A stretch of 64,000 nucleotides of DNA from Sulfomarinibacter sp963741385 (GCA_963741385.1 CAVUHO010000008.1:248001-312000); one strand, 5' to 3'. Shown: positions 9,229-17,205, numbered from the stretch's first letter. Numbers and translations are program-made. The notes: generated from the sequence alone by a model not told the origin.

Positions 9229-10116
9229 TCACCGCACCAGGCCGTAACCGGCGCCCGGGACCGTCTGCGACGCCAGGTCAGTGCCGTGGACCTGGGAGTG
9301 GCATTGGGTGCACTTGGTGGTCATGGCCACATTGAAGCTGTCGGCACCGTTCGGGTTCTCGTATTCGGTGCCGCCGACGTCGGTCGGCCCATCGGGGCTC
9401 AAAAGACCGGCGTGGAAGTGGAACTCGTGGCACTGCAGGCACAAAGTGGGCTCGTTGGCAGTGAGCAGGTTATTCGGGATCGCGCCGTGCGCGGTGTGGC
9501 ACAGGCTGCAATCCTCGACCACCGGCGGGTGCTCGAAGATGAACGGGCCTTCTTTTGCCTGGTGGCAGGTGTAGCAGAGGTCGTTGAGCCGCATGTGGGT
9601 GTTGAGTTGGGACTCGGTGGCTGCGTGCGGATCGTGGCAGCTGGCGCAGCTCATTTTGCCCTCTGGCAGGGGGTGGTGCGACGGCAGCTCGAACTGCGCG
9701 TACACCTGTTGGTGACAATCCTTGCAGGTGTTCAAGGGATTTGCCGTCTTGTGGATCGAGTGGCAGTCGAGACACGTGATGTTCTCCATCGCGTGGGTCG
9801 AAGCCATCCACTCGCCCTGATTCTTCAAGCTGTGGCAGTCGAGACACGCCGCGGTGTCCTCGATTGGGTTTTTGAAGGTGCGGATCAACGCCGGATCCCC
9901 CTCCTCCATATGTTTGGTGCCGTCACCGTGGCAGCCCTCGCAACCCACCTGGCGACCGAAGACCTCGAAAGGCTCGATGCGCATGTGGATCTGATTGGCC
10001 ATGCCGGCAGCGACTTCGTCGTGGCAGTCCGCGCACGGACTGTCCGCAGCCGCAGCCGGGAAGGCCAGGGCGCACACCACGCTGACAAGCGCCAGCAGGA
10101 TGCTCCTTCTCATCAT
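9229..10116 (-). CDS. Periplasmic decaheme c-type cytochrome, MtrA/DmsE/PioA family
   Basis: 295 residues: a signal peptide (ending FPAAAADS) and then ten CxxCH heme sites (CADCH, CEGCH, CLDCH twice, CKDCH, CASCH, CYTCH, CSLCH, CLQCH, CTQCH), matching the ten-heme MtrA/DmsE wire. It would carry electrons between periplasmic carriers and the cell exterior through the MtrB barrel encoded 10 bp downstream. It is first in its transcription unit, preceded by GGAGG, a U-tract terminator hairpin at 10146-10175 and a TTGACA-17-TAGATT promoter about 245 bp upstream. Direction of flow (metal reduction or oxidation) is not shown by the sequence. Confidence 0.95.
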   Translation of the reverse strand: MMRRSILLALVSVVCALAFPAAAADSPCADCHDEVAAGMANQIHMRIEPFEVFGRQVGCEGCHGDGTKHMEEGDPALIRTFKNPIEDTAACLDCHSLKNQGEWMASTHAMENITCLDCHSIHKTANPLNTCKDCHQQVYAQFELPSHHPLPEGKMSCASCHDPHAATESQLNTHMRLNDLCYTCHQAKEGPFIFEHPPVVEDCSLCHTAHGAIPNNLLTANEPTLCLQCHEFHFHAGLLSPDGPTDVGGTEYENPNGADSFNVAMTTKCTQCHSQVHGTDLASQTVPGAGYGLVR

Positions 10117-10145
10117 GTCCTCCTTGCCCTCATTGTGTTTCGATC

Positions 10146-10175
10146 AAAAAAAAGACGGGCCCCTGAAGGGGTCCG
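10146..10175 (-). terminator. Terminator-like hairpin in the decaheme leader (possible attenuator)
   Basis: On the minus strand the stem CGGACCCC-TTCA-GGGGCCCG (one A/C mismatch) is followed by TC and eight T. It lies between the candidate promoter (10360-10388) and the decaheme start at 10116, not at the end of the upstream operon, which has its own terminator at 10561-10587. This placement suggests transcription attenuation. Confidence 0.6.
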
Positions 10176-10359
10176 GATTTCGACGCTTCGAGGGGTTGTG
10201 GCAACCCGCAGGTATGCAGAGCTCACCGATCACGGCTGTCCGATGGTGAGGCATGCTGGCTCCGTTGGCGCGCCTTGCCGTCCGCCCGGGACGGCTTGCG
10301 TGGCCTCAGAGGTGGGGCCCGGTCCGGGCCCTCGGGGTACAGTGCATTCTCACAGCTCT

Positions 10360-10388
10360 AATCTATGGATCTCAAAATTCATTGTCAA
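10360..10388 (-). promoter_or_regulatory. Sigma-70-type promoter for the decaheme/MtrB unit
   Basis: On the minus strand, TTGACA (10383-10388), a 17-bp spacer and TAGATT (10360-10365). It lies in an A+T-rich island (about 10365-10560) that contrasts with the G+C-rich surroundings and includes the 16-bp palindrome CAGATTTTAAAATCTG at 10437-10452. The predicted leader is about 235 nt. Confidence 0.65.
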
Positions 10389-10436
10389 GCTTATGTCACT
10401 TTGGTCATATGTAAAGATGTTCAACTATCAGATTGA

Positions 10437-10452
10437 CAGATTTTAAAATCTG
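10437..10452. promoter_or_regulatory. AT-rich 16-bp perfect palindrome upstream of the decaheme promoter
   Basis: CAGATTTTAAAATCTG is a perfect dyad about 50 bp upstream of the -35 element of the decaheme promoter. It has the form of a dimeric regulator site, but no regulator is identified. The rest of the 10117-10608 gap holds the leader, promoter and two terminators and no gene. Confidence 0.4.
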
Positions 10453-10560
10453 AGAATAAATAGATTTAACGTTATCAATGAGAATTGGATTCAGAATAAA
10501 ATTTTGACCGGAAATTCGACGTTTCAAATTTTGTCTCAAGTAACCGGATCGAATTGGGTG

Positions 10561-10587
10561 AAAAAAAGCGGGCCCGAAGGCCCGCTT
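10561..10587 (-). terminator. Intrinsic terminator after the octaheme cytochrome gene
   Basis: Perfect 9-bp stem AAGCGGGCC/GGCCCGCTT (10566-10574 and 10579-10587) with a TTCG tetraloop on the minus strand, then seven T in all. It begins 21 bp after the stop codon of the minus-strand octaheme gene. Confidence 0.88.
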
Positions 10588-10608
10588 GAATGTCCCCAGG
10601 TTCAAGTC

Positions 10609-12012
10609 TCAGTGAGAGGGAGTCAGGGCCGCAGCCAGGGGGTCCACCTCGTAGCCGAGTCCGGTCCAGTCGAGCCGCCCGTCGGGGCCGTGGCAATCGA
10701 GGCAGCGGAGGGCGAGTTTGGCCGGTTGCACCTCGTGGAAGATGCCCATGTAGCGCTCGACCGGCACCCAGGTGTAGTCGAAGTCCTCGATGCCGTAGAG
10801 CGCGTGGGCGGCCTCGCGGACGGCACCGTCGATGTTGCCGTCGGCAAAGAACTCCTCGACGTTGATCGGCAAGAGCCAACGGGTCTTGGTGGTCACCGGC
10901 ATGGTCGCCTGGTGGACCTTGAAGGGATAGAGCTTCGCCTTCGGGTCCTGGCGTGAGCCCTGTGGCGCCACCATGGTGATCACGCCCTCGGCATTGGTGG
11001 TCACCGGCACGCCAGGCAGTTGCGCCCACACCGTGCCGTTGTACCAGGCGATCTCGGGTTCGACGTTGGAGCCCATGGTGAAGGTAGGGATGTGTTTGTC
11101 CTTGGCCTCGCTGTAGGCCGGGGTCGACCAGTCTCGCACCATGTCGGTGCTGTCGATTCTCGCGAAGATCGGGATGTGGCAGACGGTACAGTCAACGCGG
11201 GCGGCATGCCGGTTCAGGAGCTCCTTTTGGTGGGGAGCCGCCTCGTGGCAGGCGCCGTCGGCGCACCGCAACTGGTCAGGCGAGTCCGACCCCATGAGGT
11301 CGACGCCGCGGCCGCGCATCCGGTGGCTCTTTCCGGCGTGACAGTCCATGCACGCCATGTCGCCGCCGTCGGTGCCCATGTGGACATCGAAATCACGGTC
11401 GGTGTCGGCCAGTTCGTACTCGATGTCACCGCGTTTGAAGTTGGGACCGCCGCCGGAGCCGGCGTGGCAGCGGAGGCAGCTGGTTCTCTTCGGCATCGTG
11501 ATCCGCTTGGAGACCGAGTCGAGACCTTCCTGGTTCTGCCACAGGATCGGCTTCCACTCGAGGCTGCCGTCGTCGTTCTTTACCAGCGTGCGGTTGTAGC
11601 CCGATGCGTGGCAGATCAGACAGTCGATATTCTCGAGCTGTTCCTGACTCATTTCGGAGCTGGGCATCTTGCCCAACCCGGCGTGGCACTTGGAACATCC
11701 CTCGGAAAGAAGCTCGCCGCGGGAGTTCTTCGTGATGCCGATCCATGCCGGGATGGGGTTTGTGCAGAAGTCATTAATGGTGTTTTTCTTGCCGAGGAGT
11801 TTGCCATCGGCGTTGACGATCGCCGGAGTCTCTCCGGTCCACTGGTAGTGCTGCGAGTGGAAAAAGGTCTCCGCCTCGTCCTGGTGGCACCCGAGACATG
11901 TCGAGGTGCCTTCGTAGTGTTCGAAGTACTCCTGGTGGGAGTAGTCCGCTGCGACCACCGGCATGGCGACCAGGCCGAGCAGCGACATCAGTGTGATCGT
12001 GCGCCGAATCAT
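10609..12012 (-). CDS. Octaheme c-type cytochrome, tetrathionate reductase (OTR)-like
   Basis: 467 residues from the ATG preceded by GGAGG; a GTG four codons earlier is less likely. After a signal peptide there are seven CxxCH sites (CLGCH, CSKCH, CLICH, CLRCH, CMDCH, CTVCH, CLDCH) and one CX4CH site (CADGACH), eight in total. The segments GKKNTINDFC and CSKCHAGLGKMP match the octaheme tetrathionate reductase family, periplasmic enzymes that reduce tetrathionate, nitrite or hydroxylamine in vitro. The true substrate here is unknown. It lies 28 bp after the DUF3373-type barrel gene and ends the operon before a strong terminator. Confidence 0.87.
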   Translation of the reverse strand: MIRRTITLMSLLGLVAMPVVAADYSHQEYFEHYEGTSTCLGCHQDEAETFFHSQHYQWTGETPAIVNADGKLLGKKNTINDFCTNPIPAWIGITKNSRGELLSEGCSKCHAGLGKMPSSEMSQEQLENIDCLICHASGYNRTLVKNDDGSLEWKPILWQNQEGLDSVSKRITMPKRTSCLRCHAGSGGGPNFKRGDIEYELADTDRDFDVHMGTDGGDMACMDCHAGKSHRMRGRGVDLMGSDSPDQLRCADGACHEAAPHQKELLNRHAARVDCTVCHIPIFARIDSTDMVRDWSTPAYSEAKDKHIPTFTMGSNVEPEIAWYNGTVWAQLPGVPVTTNAEGVITMVAPQGSRQDPKAKLYPFKVHQATMPVTTKTRWLLPINVEEFFADGNIDGAVREAAHALYGIEDFDYTWVPVERYMGIFHEVQPAKLALRCLDCHGPDGRLDWTGLGYEVDPLAAALTPSH

Positions 12013-12040
12013 GTGAGCCTCCACCGGTTTCTTCTCAAAA

Positions 12041-13687
12041 TCAGAATCGCGCCTGCAATCCTAACATGTATTTGTCGGCGGCTGAGGGCGACGCGAATCC
12101 GAGGATCGGGGTCGCGCTCAGGTCCTGCGGAGCACCCATGTGCCAGCCGGAACCCGAGTACTCGAAGTTGTACCGCATGTAGTCGAGCTTGAGAATGAAG
12201 TTCTTGGTGATGCGGTGGGTGAGGTAGAGCTCCCACACGTCGCCGCGGACCGAGGTTTTTGGTGCGAAGAGGCTGTCTTCGGCCACCGCCATGTTGAACC
12301 AGTACTCCGAACCTTGGTTGTACTCGAGGCCGAGCTTGGTCTTGTCGTTGGAGAAGTTATAGCGCGCGCCGAGATAGTACATGTAGCCGTCCTGCTTCTC
12401 CGGCGTCTGGAAGGGGTCGGAGAAGAGACCGCCGAAAGGCGTCGTGACGTTGCTGGGATCGGACTCCATGTAGCTGAAGGTCGCGAAGACGTCGAACGAT
12501 CCGGGGTGCATGATGCCGACGACGCTCGCCCACGTGATGTCACCGAGGTTGGCCGAAGGCGTGTAGCGCAGCACGATCGGCGCTGGGATGTCCTGGCCGG
12601 TGACCGGGTCGACCGGCAGCACCACAAGGCCGCCAAAGCCATCGGTCACGTCAAACGCGCGGGCCACCGAAGCTTGGACGAAGAGGCTCTCGCTGTTCCA
12701 GACGTCCCAGTTGATGCCGAAGAAGGACGCGTCCTTGAGCCGATCGGCGGGCTGCTTGAGCTCCTCGGCATTGCCGAAGCCAGACTCGAAGCCGACGCCG
12801 TAGCAGAGGCGGAAGGTCGAGTGTTCGCTGATCTTCCAGCCGAAGGTCGCGCCGTCGAACTGGTAGTTGATGATCGAGCCGAGGGGCGTGCCGCCGCGCG
12901 GCTCGTCGTTGCGGAAGTTGAGCGGCGCACCACCGGTGGACGGCCGGCGACCGATCGAAAGGTAGAGCTTGGGACCGTGCCATGTGAAGTAGGCGCGCTC
13001 GACGCGAAGGATGTCGGAGTTCGGGACCGACGCGGTGGTGCCGTCGACGTTGATGGAGGTCGGGAAGCCGTTGAAGGTCTGAACGCCGGTGGAGTCGCCC
13101 CATACCTTGTACATGGAGAGGCGGCCGGAAAAGTCGACGCTGTCGGAGACCTTGGCGTCCATCTGCAGACGAAGACGGTTGGTGTAGAGGATGTCGTTTT
13201 TGTAGTTGTAGCCTTCGGTGTAGGTGTAGGGGAGGAGCTGACCGAGCAGGGCCTGCTGCATCTCGGGGGGGAAGGACGCCATGACCTCTTTCAGCCAGTC
13301 GAAGGTGACCACGTTGTCGATGTAGTAGAGGTAGTTGGCGTAGTTCTGGGCGATGAAGTTCTGAACATCCTCGGGCGATTGCGGCGGCATGCCGGTGGCG
13401 CCGAAGTAGAACAGCGTGTCGACCAGCATCCGCTGCAGCTGCATGCCATTGAAGTAGTCATCGTAGGTCGAGTTGATCGAGTTCATCTCGAAGCGGAAGT
13501 CGCCTGAAAAATTGATCTTGTCGAGCGCGGACTTGCGCTCGTTCTGCATGACCCGTTTTTCGAGGTCGTTGATCTCCTGTTTGAGCTTGTCGATCTGCTC
13601 CTGGGTCGCCGCGTCCTCCTGGGTCAAGCCGACCGAGGTCAGGCAGAGCAGTGAGATGCCGAACACTGCGAGAGTTCTGCGGAACAT
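12041..13687 (-). CDS. DUF3373-type outer-membrane beta-barrel (porin-like)
   Basis: 548 residues. A signal peptide (ending VGLTQE) is followed by a coiled coil (about 30-58, heptad Glu/Lys/Leu pattern) and then alternating beta-strand sequence to a C-terminal Phe (LGLQARF), the pattern of trimeric-porin-like barrels with a periplasmic coiled coil. Motifs such as RLRLQMDAKVSD and VERAYFTWHG suggest the DUF3373 family, often found beside multiheme cytochromes. It sits between a monoheme and an octaheme cytochrome in one operon, so it may be an electron conduit or a substrate pore. Family assignment is by pattern only. Confidence 0.75.
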   Translation of the reverse strand: MFRRTLAVFGISLLCLTSVGLTQEDAATQEQIDKLKQEINDLEKRVMQNERKSALDKINFSGDFRFEMNSINSTYDDYFNGMQLQRMLVDTLFYFGATGMPPQSPEDVQNFIAQNYANYLYYIDNVVTFDWLKEVMASFPPEMQQALLGQLLPYTYTEGYNYKNDILYTNRLRLQMDAKVSDSVDFSGRLSMYKVWGDSTGVQTFNGFPTSINVDGTTASVPNSDILRVERAYFTWHGPKLYLSIGRRPSTGGAPLNFRNDEPRGGTPLGSIINYQFDGATFGWKISEHSTFRLCYGVGFESGFGNAEELKQPADRLKDASFFGINWDVWNSESLFVQASVARAFDVTDGFGGLVVLPVDPVTGQDIPAPIVLRYTPSANLGDITWASVVGIMHPGSFDVFATFSYMESDPSNVTTPFGGLFSDPFQTPEKQDGYMYYLGARYNFSNDKTKLGLEYNQGSEYWFNMAVAEDSLFAPKTSVRGDVWELYLTHRITKNFILKLDYMRYNFEYSGSGWHMGAPQDLSATPILGFASPSAADKYMLGLQARF

Positions 13688-13712
13688 GGTTCTCCTCCTT
13701 GGATTCAGCGGA

Positions 13713-14069
13713 TCAACCGCAGGTCATGGGTTGTTCGGAGTCGGCCGCGTGGTCGATCGCGAACTTCTTGATCTGTTCGAGGTCATCTTTGCTGATGACC
13801 TCGGTGACTGGTTTGTTGTCGTGCGCGGGGTCCATGACGGCGGAGTGCGAACCTTCGTACTTGTCGGTGAAGAAGCGCTCCCACTGATCCTGGATCAGGG
13901 TCATGGGGGTGTATTCGCCGTTGGCCGATCCGGCTTCGTGGCAGGGTTTGCAGAGCTCCTTGTAGAGGTCGCTCCCCTTGGGTTTTTTCGCCGCGGTCGC
14001 CACATTGGCAAGACCGATGACGAGGACGGCGATCAGGACGGTTGCAACAGACAGACGGGATCGAGACAT
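13713..14069 (-). CDS. Small periplasmic monoheme c-type cytochrome
   Basis: 118 residues from the ATG preceded by AAGGAGG; an upstream in-frame ATG is discounted. A signal peptide (ending VATAAKK) is followed by one heme site, CKPCH, and a downstream Met (TPMTLI) that could be the sixth ligand, consistent with a class I-like cytochrome. It ends CG after a Cys. First gene of the operon with the barrel and octaheme cytochrome (spacings 25 and 28 bp), preceded by a good promoter at 14146-14174. Likely shuttles electrons to the larger cytochromes. Confidence 0.88.
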   Translation of the reverse strand: MSRSRLSVATVLIAVLVIGLANVATAAKKPKGSDLYKELCKPCHEAGSANGEYTPMTLIQDQWERFFTDKYEGSHSAVMDPAHDNKPVTEVISKDDLEQIKKFAIDHAADSEQPMTCG

Positions 14070-14145
14070 CGTTACCTCCTTGTGCTTTGTTTCACAATGT
14101 TTTTTGAACACACGATCGACTCCAGGCGAGCTATATCACTCGTGG

Positions 14146-14174
14146 AGGATATGCATGGGTTTCGATATTGTCAA
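14146..14174 (-). promoter_or_regulatory. Sigma-70-type promoter for the monoheme-barrel-octaheme operon
   Basis: On the minus strand, TTGACA (14169-14174), 17-bp spacer, TATCCT (14146-14151). The -35 context CTTGACAAT is identical to that of the decaheme promoter, suggesting both units use the same sigma factor. The predicted leader is about 70 nt and ends with AAGGAGG. Confidence 0.65.
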
Positions 14175-14330
14175 GATCGTTCAACCATAAGTTTGTAGTG
14201 TAGGGAGACTTTATCTCAATTCAGATCGGGTCCTGAGTTCTTTCGTGACCAATTAAAGTTTGTGAATTTGGTAACATGGACGTTTGCAGCTCGCCACCGG
14301 ATGCAGCGGCGGGCCGACGAAGGAGGCGAG

Positions 14331-15749
14331 ATGTTCGAGAGTGTCGAAGAGGCCGAACGTTACATTGCGGACGAAGGTATCGAGCAGGTTGACCTCAAGT
14401 TCTGTGATCTGTGGGGCCGGTGGCACCACGTGACGATTTCAGCTGCGCGCTTCAGTGACGAACTGATGGCCAACGGGATCGGCTTTGATGGATCGTCGGT
14501 CGGATTCAAAGGCATCAGCTCGGGCGACATGGTCATGGTCCCGGATCTCGCGACCGCCTTTCCAGACCCATTCTGGGACTTGCCGACCCTGAGCTTCATC
14601 TGTACGACGCTGGAAGCCGACACCCGAAAGCTCTACCCCTACGACCCTCGAAGCATCGTCCAGCGTTCGGAGGCGTGGCTTGTGGAGACCGGAATCGCCG
14701 ACGCCAGTCTGTGGGGGCCGGAGTTCGAGTTCTACGTCTTCAACGGCGTGTCGTTTGAAAATGGCATGAACACTGCCTCCTATACGATCGAGTCTGAAGA
14801 GGGGAGCTGGGCCAGCCGGGAAATGGGAGGTGGCTACGCTGCGCCCGCGCATGGCGGCTACCACGCCATTCCTCCCCGCGACAGTCTTTACAACCTGCGG
14901 TCAAGGATCTGCCGGCGGCTCGACGCTGCCGGGGTCCCCGTCAAGTACCACCACCACGAAGTCGGCGGTCCCGGCCAGTGCGAGATCGAGACCCCGCTGC
15001 TGTCGCCATTGAAGGCGGCGGACGCCTGCATGCTCGTCAAGTACATGGCGCGGATGACCGCGTTGGAAGACGGTATGACCGTCACCTTCATGCCCAAGCC
15101 TCTCTTCGGCGAGGCCGGTTCGGGCATGCACTTCCACCAGCGGTTGCAACGCGGGAAGGGAAACCTCTTTTACTCGGCCGAAGGCTACTCGTGTCTGTCC
15201 GACGAGGCGCGGTGGTATATCGGCGGTTTGCTCGAGCACGGCGCCGCGGTGCTCGCCTTCACCAACCCGAGCACCAACTCCTACCGCAGGCTGGTACCCG
15301 GATATGAGGCTCCGGTGAGCGCCGTCTTTTCCGCCGGCAACCGCTCGGCCGCGGTGCGCATCCCGAGCTACGCCAACAAACCGGACACCGCCCGCATCGA
15401 GTTCCGACCGCCGGACGCCACGGCCAACCCGTATCTCAGCATTTCCGTTCAGCTTTTGGCCGGACTCGACGGCATCCGCCGCCGGCTCGATCCCGCCAAG
15501 CTCGGTTTCGGTCCGGTCGACGAGGACATCTTCTCGTGGTCGGAGGAACGCCGCCGCACCATCAAGGCCCTACCGGCCTCGTTGGGCGAGGCGCTCGATG
15601 CGCTCGAGAAGGACTCGGACTTCCTGATCACAAGCCGCGTTTTCTCACCGCAATTGATCGAGCGCTGGATTACGAAGAAACGCGACGAGGAACGCCAGGT
15701 TGCGGTCCGTACCCACCCCTACGAGGTGGAGCTGTACTACGACTTGTAA
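14331..15749 (+). CDS. glnA: Type I glutamine synthetase
   Basis: 472 residues from the ATG with AAGGAGG; an upstream in-frame start is discounted. It carries the GSI beta-grasp domain and the catalytic domain with FDGSSVGF, the metal/substrate motif WGPEFEFYVF, the ATP-loop KYHHHEVGGPGQCEIE, and NRSAAVRIPSY, and ends HPYEVELYYDL. It forms glutamine from glutamate, ammonia and ATP. The adenylylation loop, normally NLYDLPPEE, reads DIFSWSEER, so the modified Tyr is Phe and control by adenylylation is unlikely. Divergent from the cytochrome operon. No GlnB or amt gene is adjacent. Confidence 0.95.
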   Translation: MFESVEEAERYIADEGIEQVDLKFCDLWGRWHHVTISAARFSDELMANGIGFDGSSVGFKGISSGDMVMVPDLATAFPDPFWDLPTLSFICTTLEADTRKLYPYDPRSIVQRSEAWLVETGIADASLWGPEFEFYVFNGVSFENGMNTASYTIESEEGSWASREMGGGYAAPAHGGYHAIPPRDSLYNLRSRICRRLDAAGVPVKYHHHEVGGPGQCEIETPLLSPLKAADACMLVKYMARMTALEDGMTVTFMPKPLFGEAGSGMHFHQRLQRGKGNLFYSAEGYSCLSDEARWYIGGLLEHGAAVLAFTNPSTNSYRRLVPGYEAPVSAVFSAGNRSAAVRIPSYANKPDTARIEFRPPDATANPYLSISVQLLAGLDGIRRRLDPAKLGFGPVDEDIFSWSEERRRTIKALPASLGEALDALEKDSDFLITSRVFSPQLIERWITKKRDEERQVAVRTHPYEVELYYDL

Positions 15750-15778
15750 TTCGCGGCCCCAGAGGGGCCACGAATTAC
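15746..15778. terminator. Bidirectional hairpin between glnA and a convergent gene
   Basis: Arms GTAATTCGCGGCCCC and GGGGCCACGAATTAC pair over 15 positions with one mismatch around an AGA loop; the glnA stop codon lies in the left arm. A second G/C hairpin (GGGGCCCCTGCGGGGCC) follows. There is no long U tract, so termination is plausible rather than certain. Confidence 0.55.
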
Positions 15779-15794
15779 GGGGCCCCTGCGGGGC

Positions 15795-16328
15795 CTAGCC
15801 GACCGGGGGAGGAGGAGGAGGCGTCTGGGTGTACATGCCAGGCGAAGATTCCACTTTGAAGACCGAGCCGCCGATGAGGCCGCCGATCGTTCCGAAGATG
15901 GCGCCGAACAGCAGGGCAAAGAAGAGCCCGATGAGAAACATGATCGCGCCACCCGAGCTTTCCATAAAGGACGAGATCTGCTGGAGCATCGCGGGGTCGA
16001 CGTCGGCGCCGCTGGCCTGGATCTGTTCGATGACCTTCTGCCATTCGCCCATGCCAAAGGCCGCGCTGATCAGACCGCCCACCATGCCGGACACGACGCC
16101 GTAGATCAAGCCCGCCATCAGGCCGACCGTCGCACCACTGCCGGGACCGAAGGCCGCTCCAATTTTGCGGCTCTCCTTGGAGAGGAGAAAGGCGGCAACG
16201 ACGCCGGCACCGATAATCAGCGCGCAGCAAGCGCAGTTGAGCCAGTTGATGACCGGGATCGAGCCCGCGATCCCGAAGGCCACGCCCGAGATCAGGGCCG
16301 GTTTGAGCATCGAAGGGGGTTGGTTCAT
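15795..16328 (-). CDS. Small Gly-rich multi-pass membrane protein, unknown function
   Basis: 177 residues with four or so hydrophobic Gly/Ala-rich segments (around 9-50, 65-92, 120-155), a soluble linker (EWQKVIEQIQASGADVDPAM) and a Pro-rich C-terminus (PPPPPPVG). The GxxxG-rich helices look like a DUF4199/glycine-zipper-type membrane protein, but I do not recognise the family. Good ribosome site (AAGGAGGAAACG). The next minus-strand gene upstream (DUF2085-like) ends only 22 bp before its start, so they may be co-transcribed. Confidence 0.75.
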   Translation of the reverse strand: MNQPPSMLKPALISGVAFGIAGSIPVINWLNCACCALIIGAGVVAAFLLSKESRKIGAAFGPGSGATVGLMAGLIYGVVSGMVGGLISAAFGMGEWQKVIEQIQASGADVDPAMLQQISSFMESSGGAIMFLIGLFFALLFGAIFGTIGGLIGGSVFKVESSPGMYTQTPPPPPPVG

Positions 16329-16350
16329 CGTTTCCTCCTTGTGTGTGCGC

Positions 16351-16866
16351 CTATCCTACCGAATCCTGCCTGGAATTGGCAGACGGAGTCGGTTGTGAGT
16401 TTTGGCGGACGATCTCGAGCAGGGCGTCGCCAAGGTAGAGCCCGGCGAGCAGCCCCATCGGAAATGCGAGTGTGAAGCGGGGCCAGTTGCCGAGGCTGGG
16501 GAGCCCGATCTGGCCGGCAACGAAGTCGAGCACGGTCGGGGCGGCAACAATCGCCAGCCACACCGGCCGCGGCCGTGAAGACCGGTTGCGAAGTGTGGTC
16601 CACAGGAGACCGAGGCAGCCGCCGACGTAGAGCCCCATGCAGCGGGCGCACACCGCCAGCGGGCCGAAACCGAGGTCGAGACAGCGCTCTGCGATCTGGT
16701 GACAGCCTGGCTTGTAGAGCAGCCGCAGCCATGGCGCGAGAAACGAGCCATGGGTCGCCAACCACGGCGCCACCACCACCCCCGCCGTCCAGATCAGGGC
16801 AAGACCGGTGACGAGAGCCGGCACCAGGCGGCTGGTCGGTTGCAGGGAAGGCGCGTCGGTCCTCAT
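16351..16866 (-). CDS. DUF2085-family membrane protein
   Basis: 171 residues with a first TM segment (about 14-35), then the hallmark of DUF2085: KPGCHQIAERC and VCARCMGLYVGG, i.e. Cys-His and a CxRC motif just before a TM helix, followed by two more hydrophobic segments. The conserved Cys/His set suggests a metal site at the membrane face; function is unknown. It precedes another membrane-protein gene by 22 bp. Confidence 0.8.
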   Translation of the reverse strand: MRTDAPSLQPTSRLVPALVTGLALIWTAGVVVAPWLATHGSFLAPWLRLLYKPGCHQIAERCLDLGFGPLAVCARCMGLYVGGCLGLLWTTLRNRSSRPRPVWLAIVAAPTVLDFVAGQIGLPSLGNWPRFTLAFPMGLLAGLYLGDALLEIVRQNSQPTPSANSRQDSVG

Positions 16867-16916
16867 CGGTATCCGCTAGTGTGCCAGAAACAGAGCGATC
16901 CCCCCACCCACCCAAT

Positions 16917-17192
16917 AACGCAAAGGCGCAGAGCCACCCGTTCACCCGCCCGCGCAAAGACGCAAAGGCGAGGTTCCAACGTGAGGATTGGTGCCTGAAG
17001 TTGTCGTCCGAATCAGGAGATGCGAGCCCAACCATCCATGAATGATGGGGGAGGCGAGGCCTGCACTCAGGGAGCGCAGGCCGCTTGACGGCCAGGACCT
17101 CGCCGGGCGTCGATGTCAGGGAGAATGCCTCTGCGCCTCCACTCCTCTGCGTTTTCTCCGGGCGGGCGGGCGGCCTTTGCGTCTTTGCGTTG
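16917..17192. repeat. Divergent inverted repeat of CGCAAAG/GCGCAGAG units
   Basis: The left arm (16917-16975) reads AACGCAAAGGCGCAGAG and then GCGCAAAGACGCAAAGGC. The right arm (about 17130-17192) carries the inverse (CTCTGCG and CCTTTGCGTCTTTGCGTT), with G/C-rich CCCGCCCG tracts in both. The interior is about 150 bp with no recognisable gene. This fills the gap between DUF2085 and dinB and resembles 6736-6828 in design. Confidence 0.65.
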
Positions 17193-17205
17193 AGTTCCGA
17201 TGCCT

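Noticed and set aside
10117..10360. GEMM-type (c-di-GMP/cGAMP) riboswitch upstream of the decaheme cytochrome
   Set aside because: A CACGCAAGCC segment recalls part of the motif, but the paired P1b tetraloop and receptor pattern is not present by eye.
10466..10490. Fur box in the AT-rich island
   Set aside because: TTATCAATGAGAATT is only loosely like the 7-1-7 consensus and lies too far from the promoter.
12140..13507. 455-codon plus-strand ORF
   Set aside because: Antisense shadow of the DUF3373-type barrel gene, with the same low-information composition.
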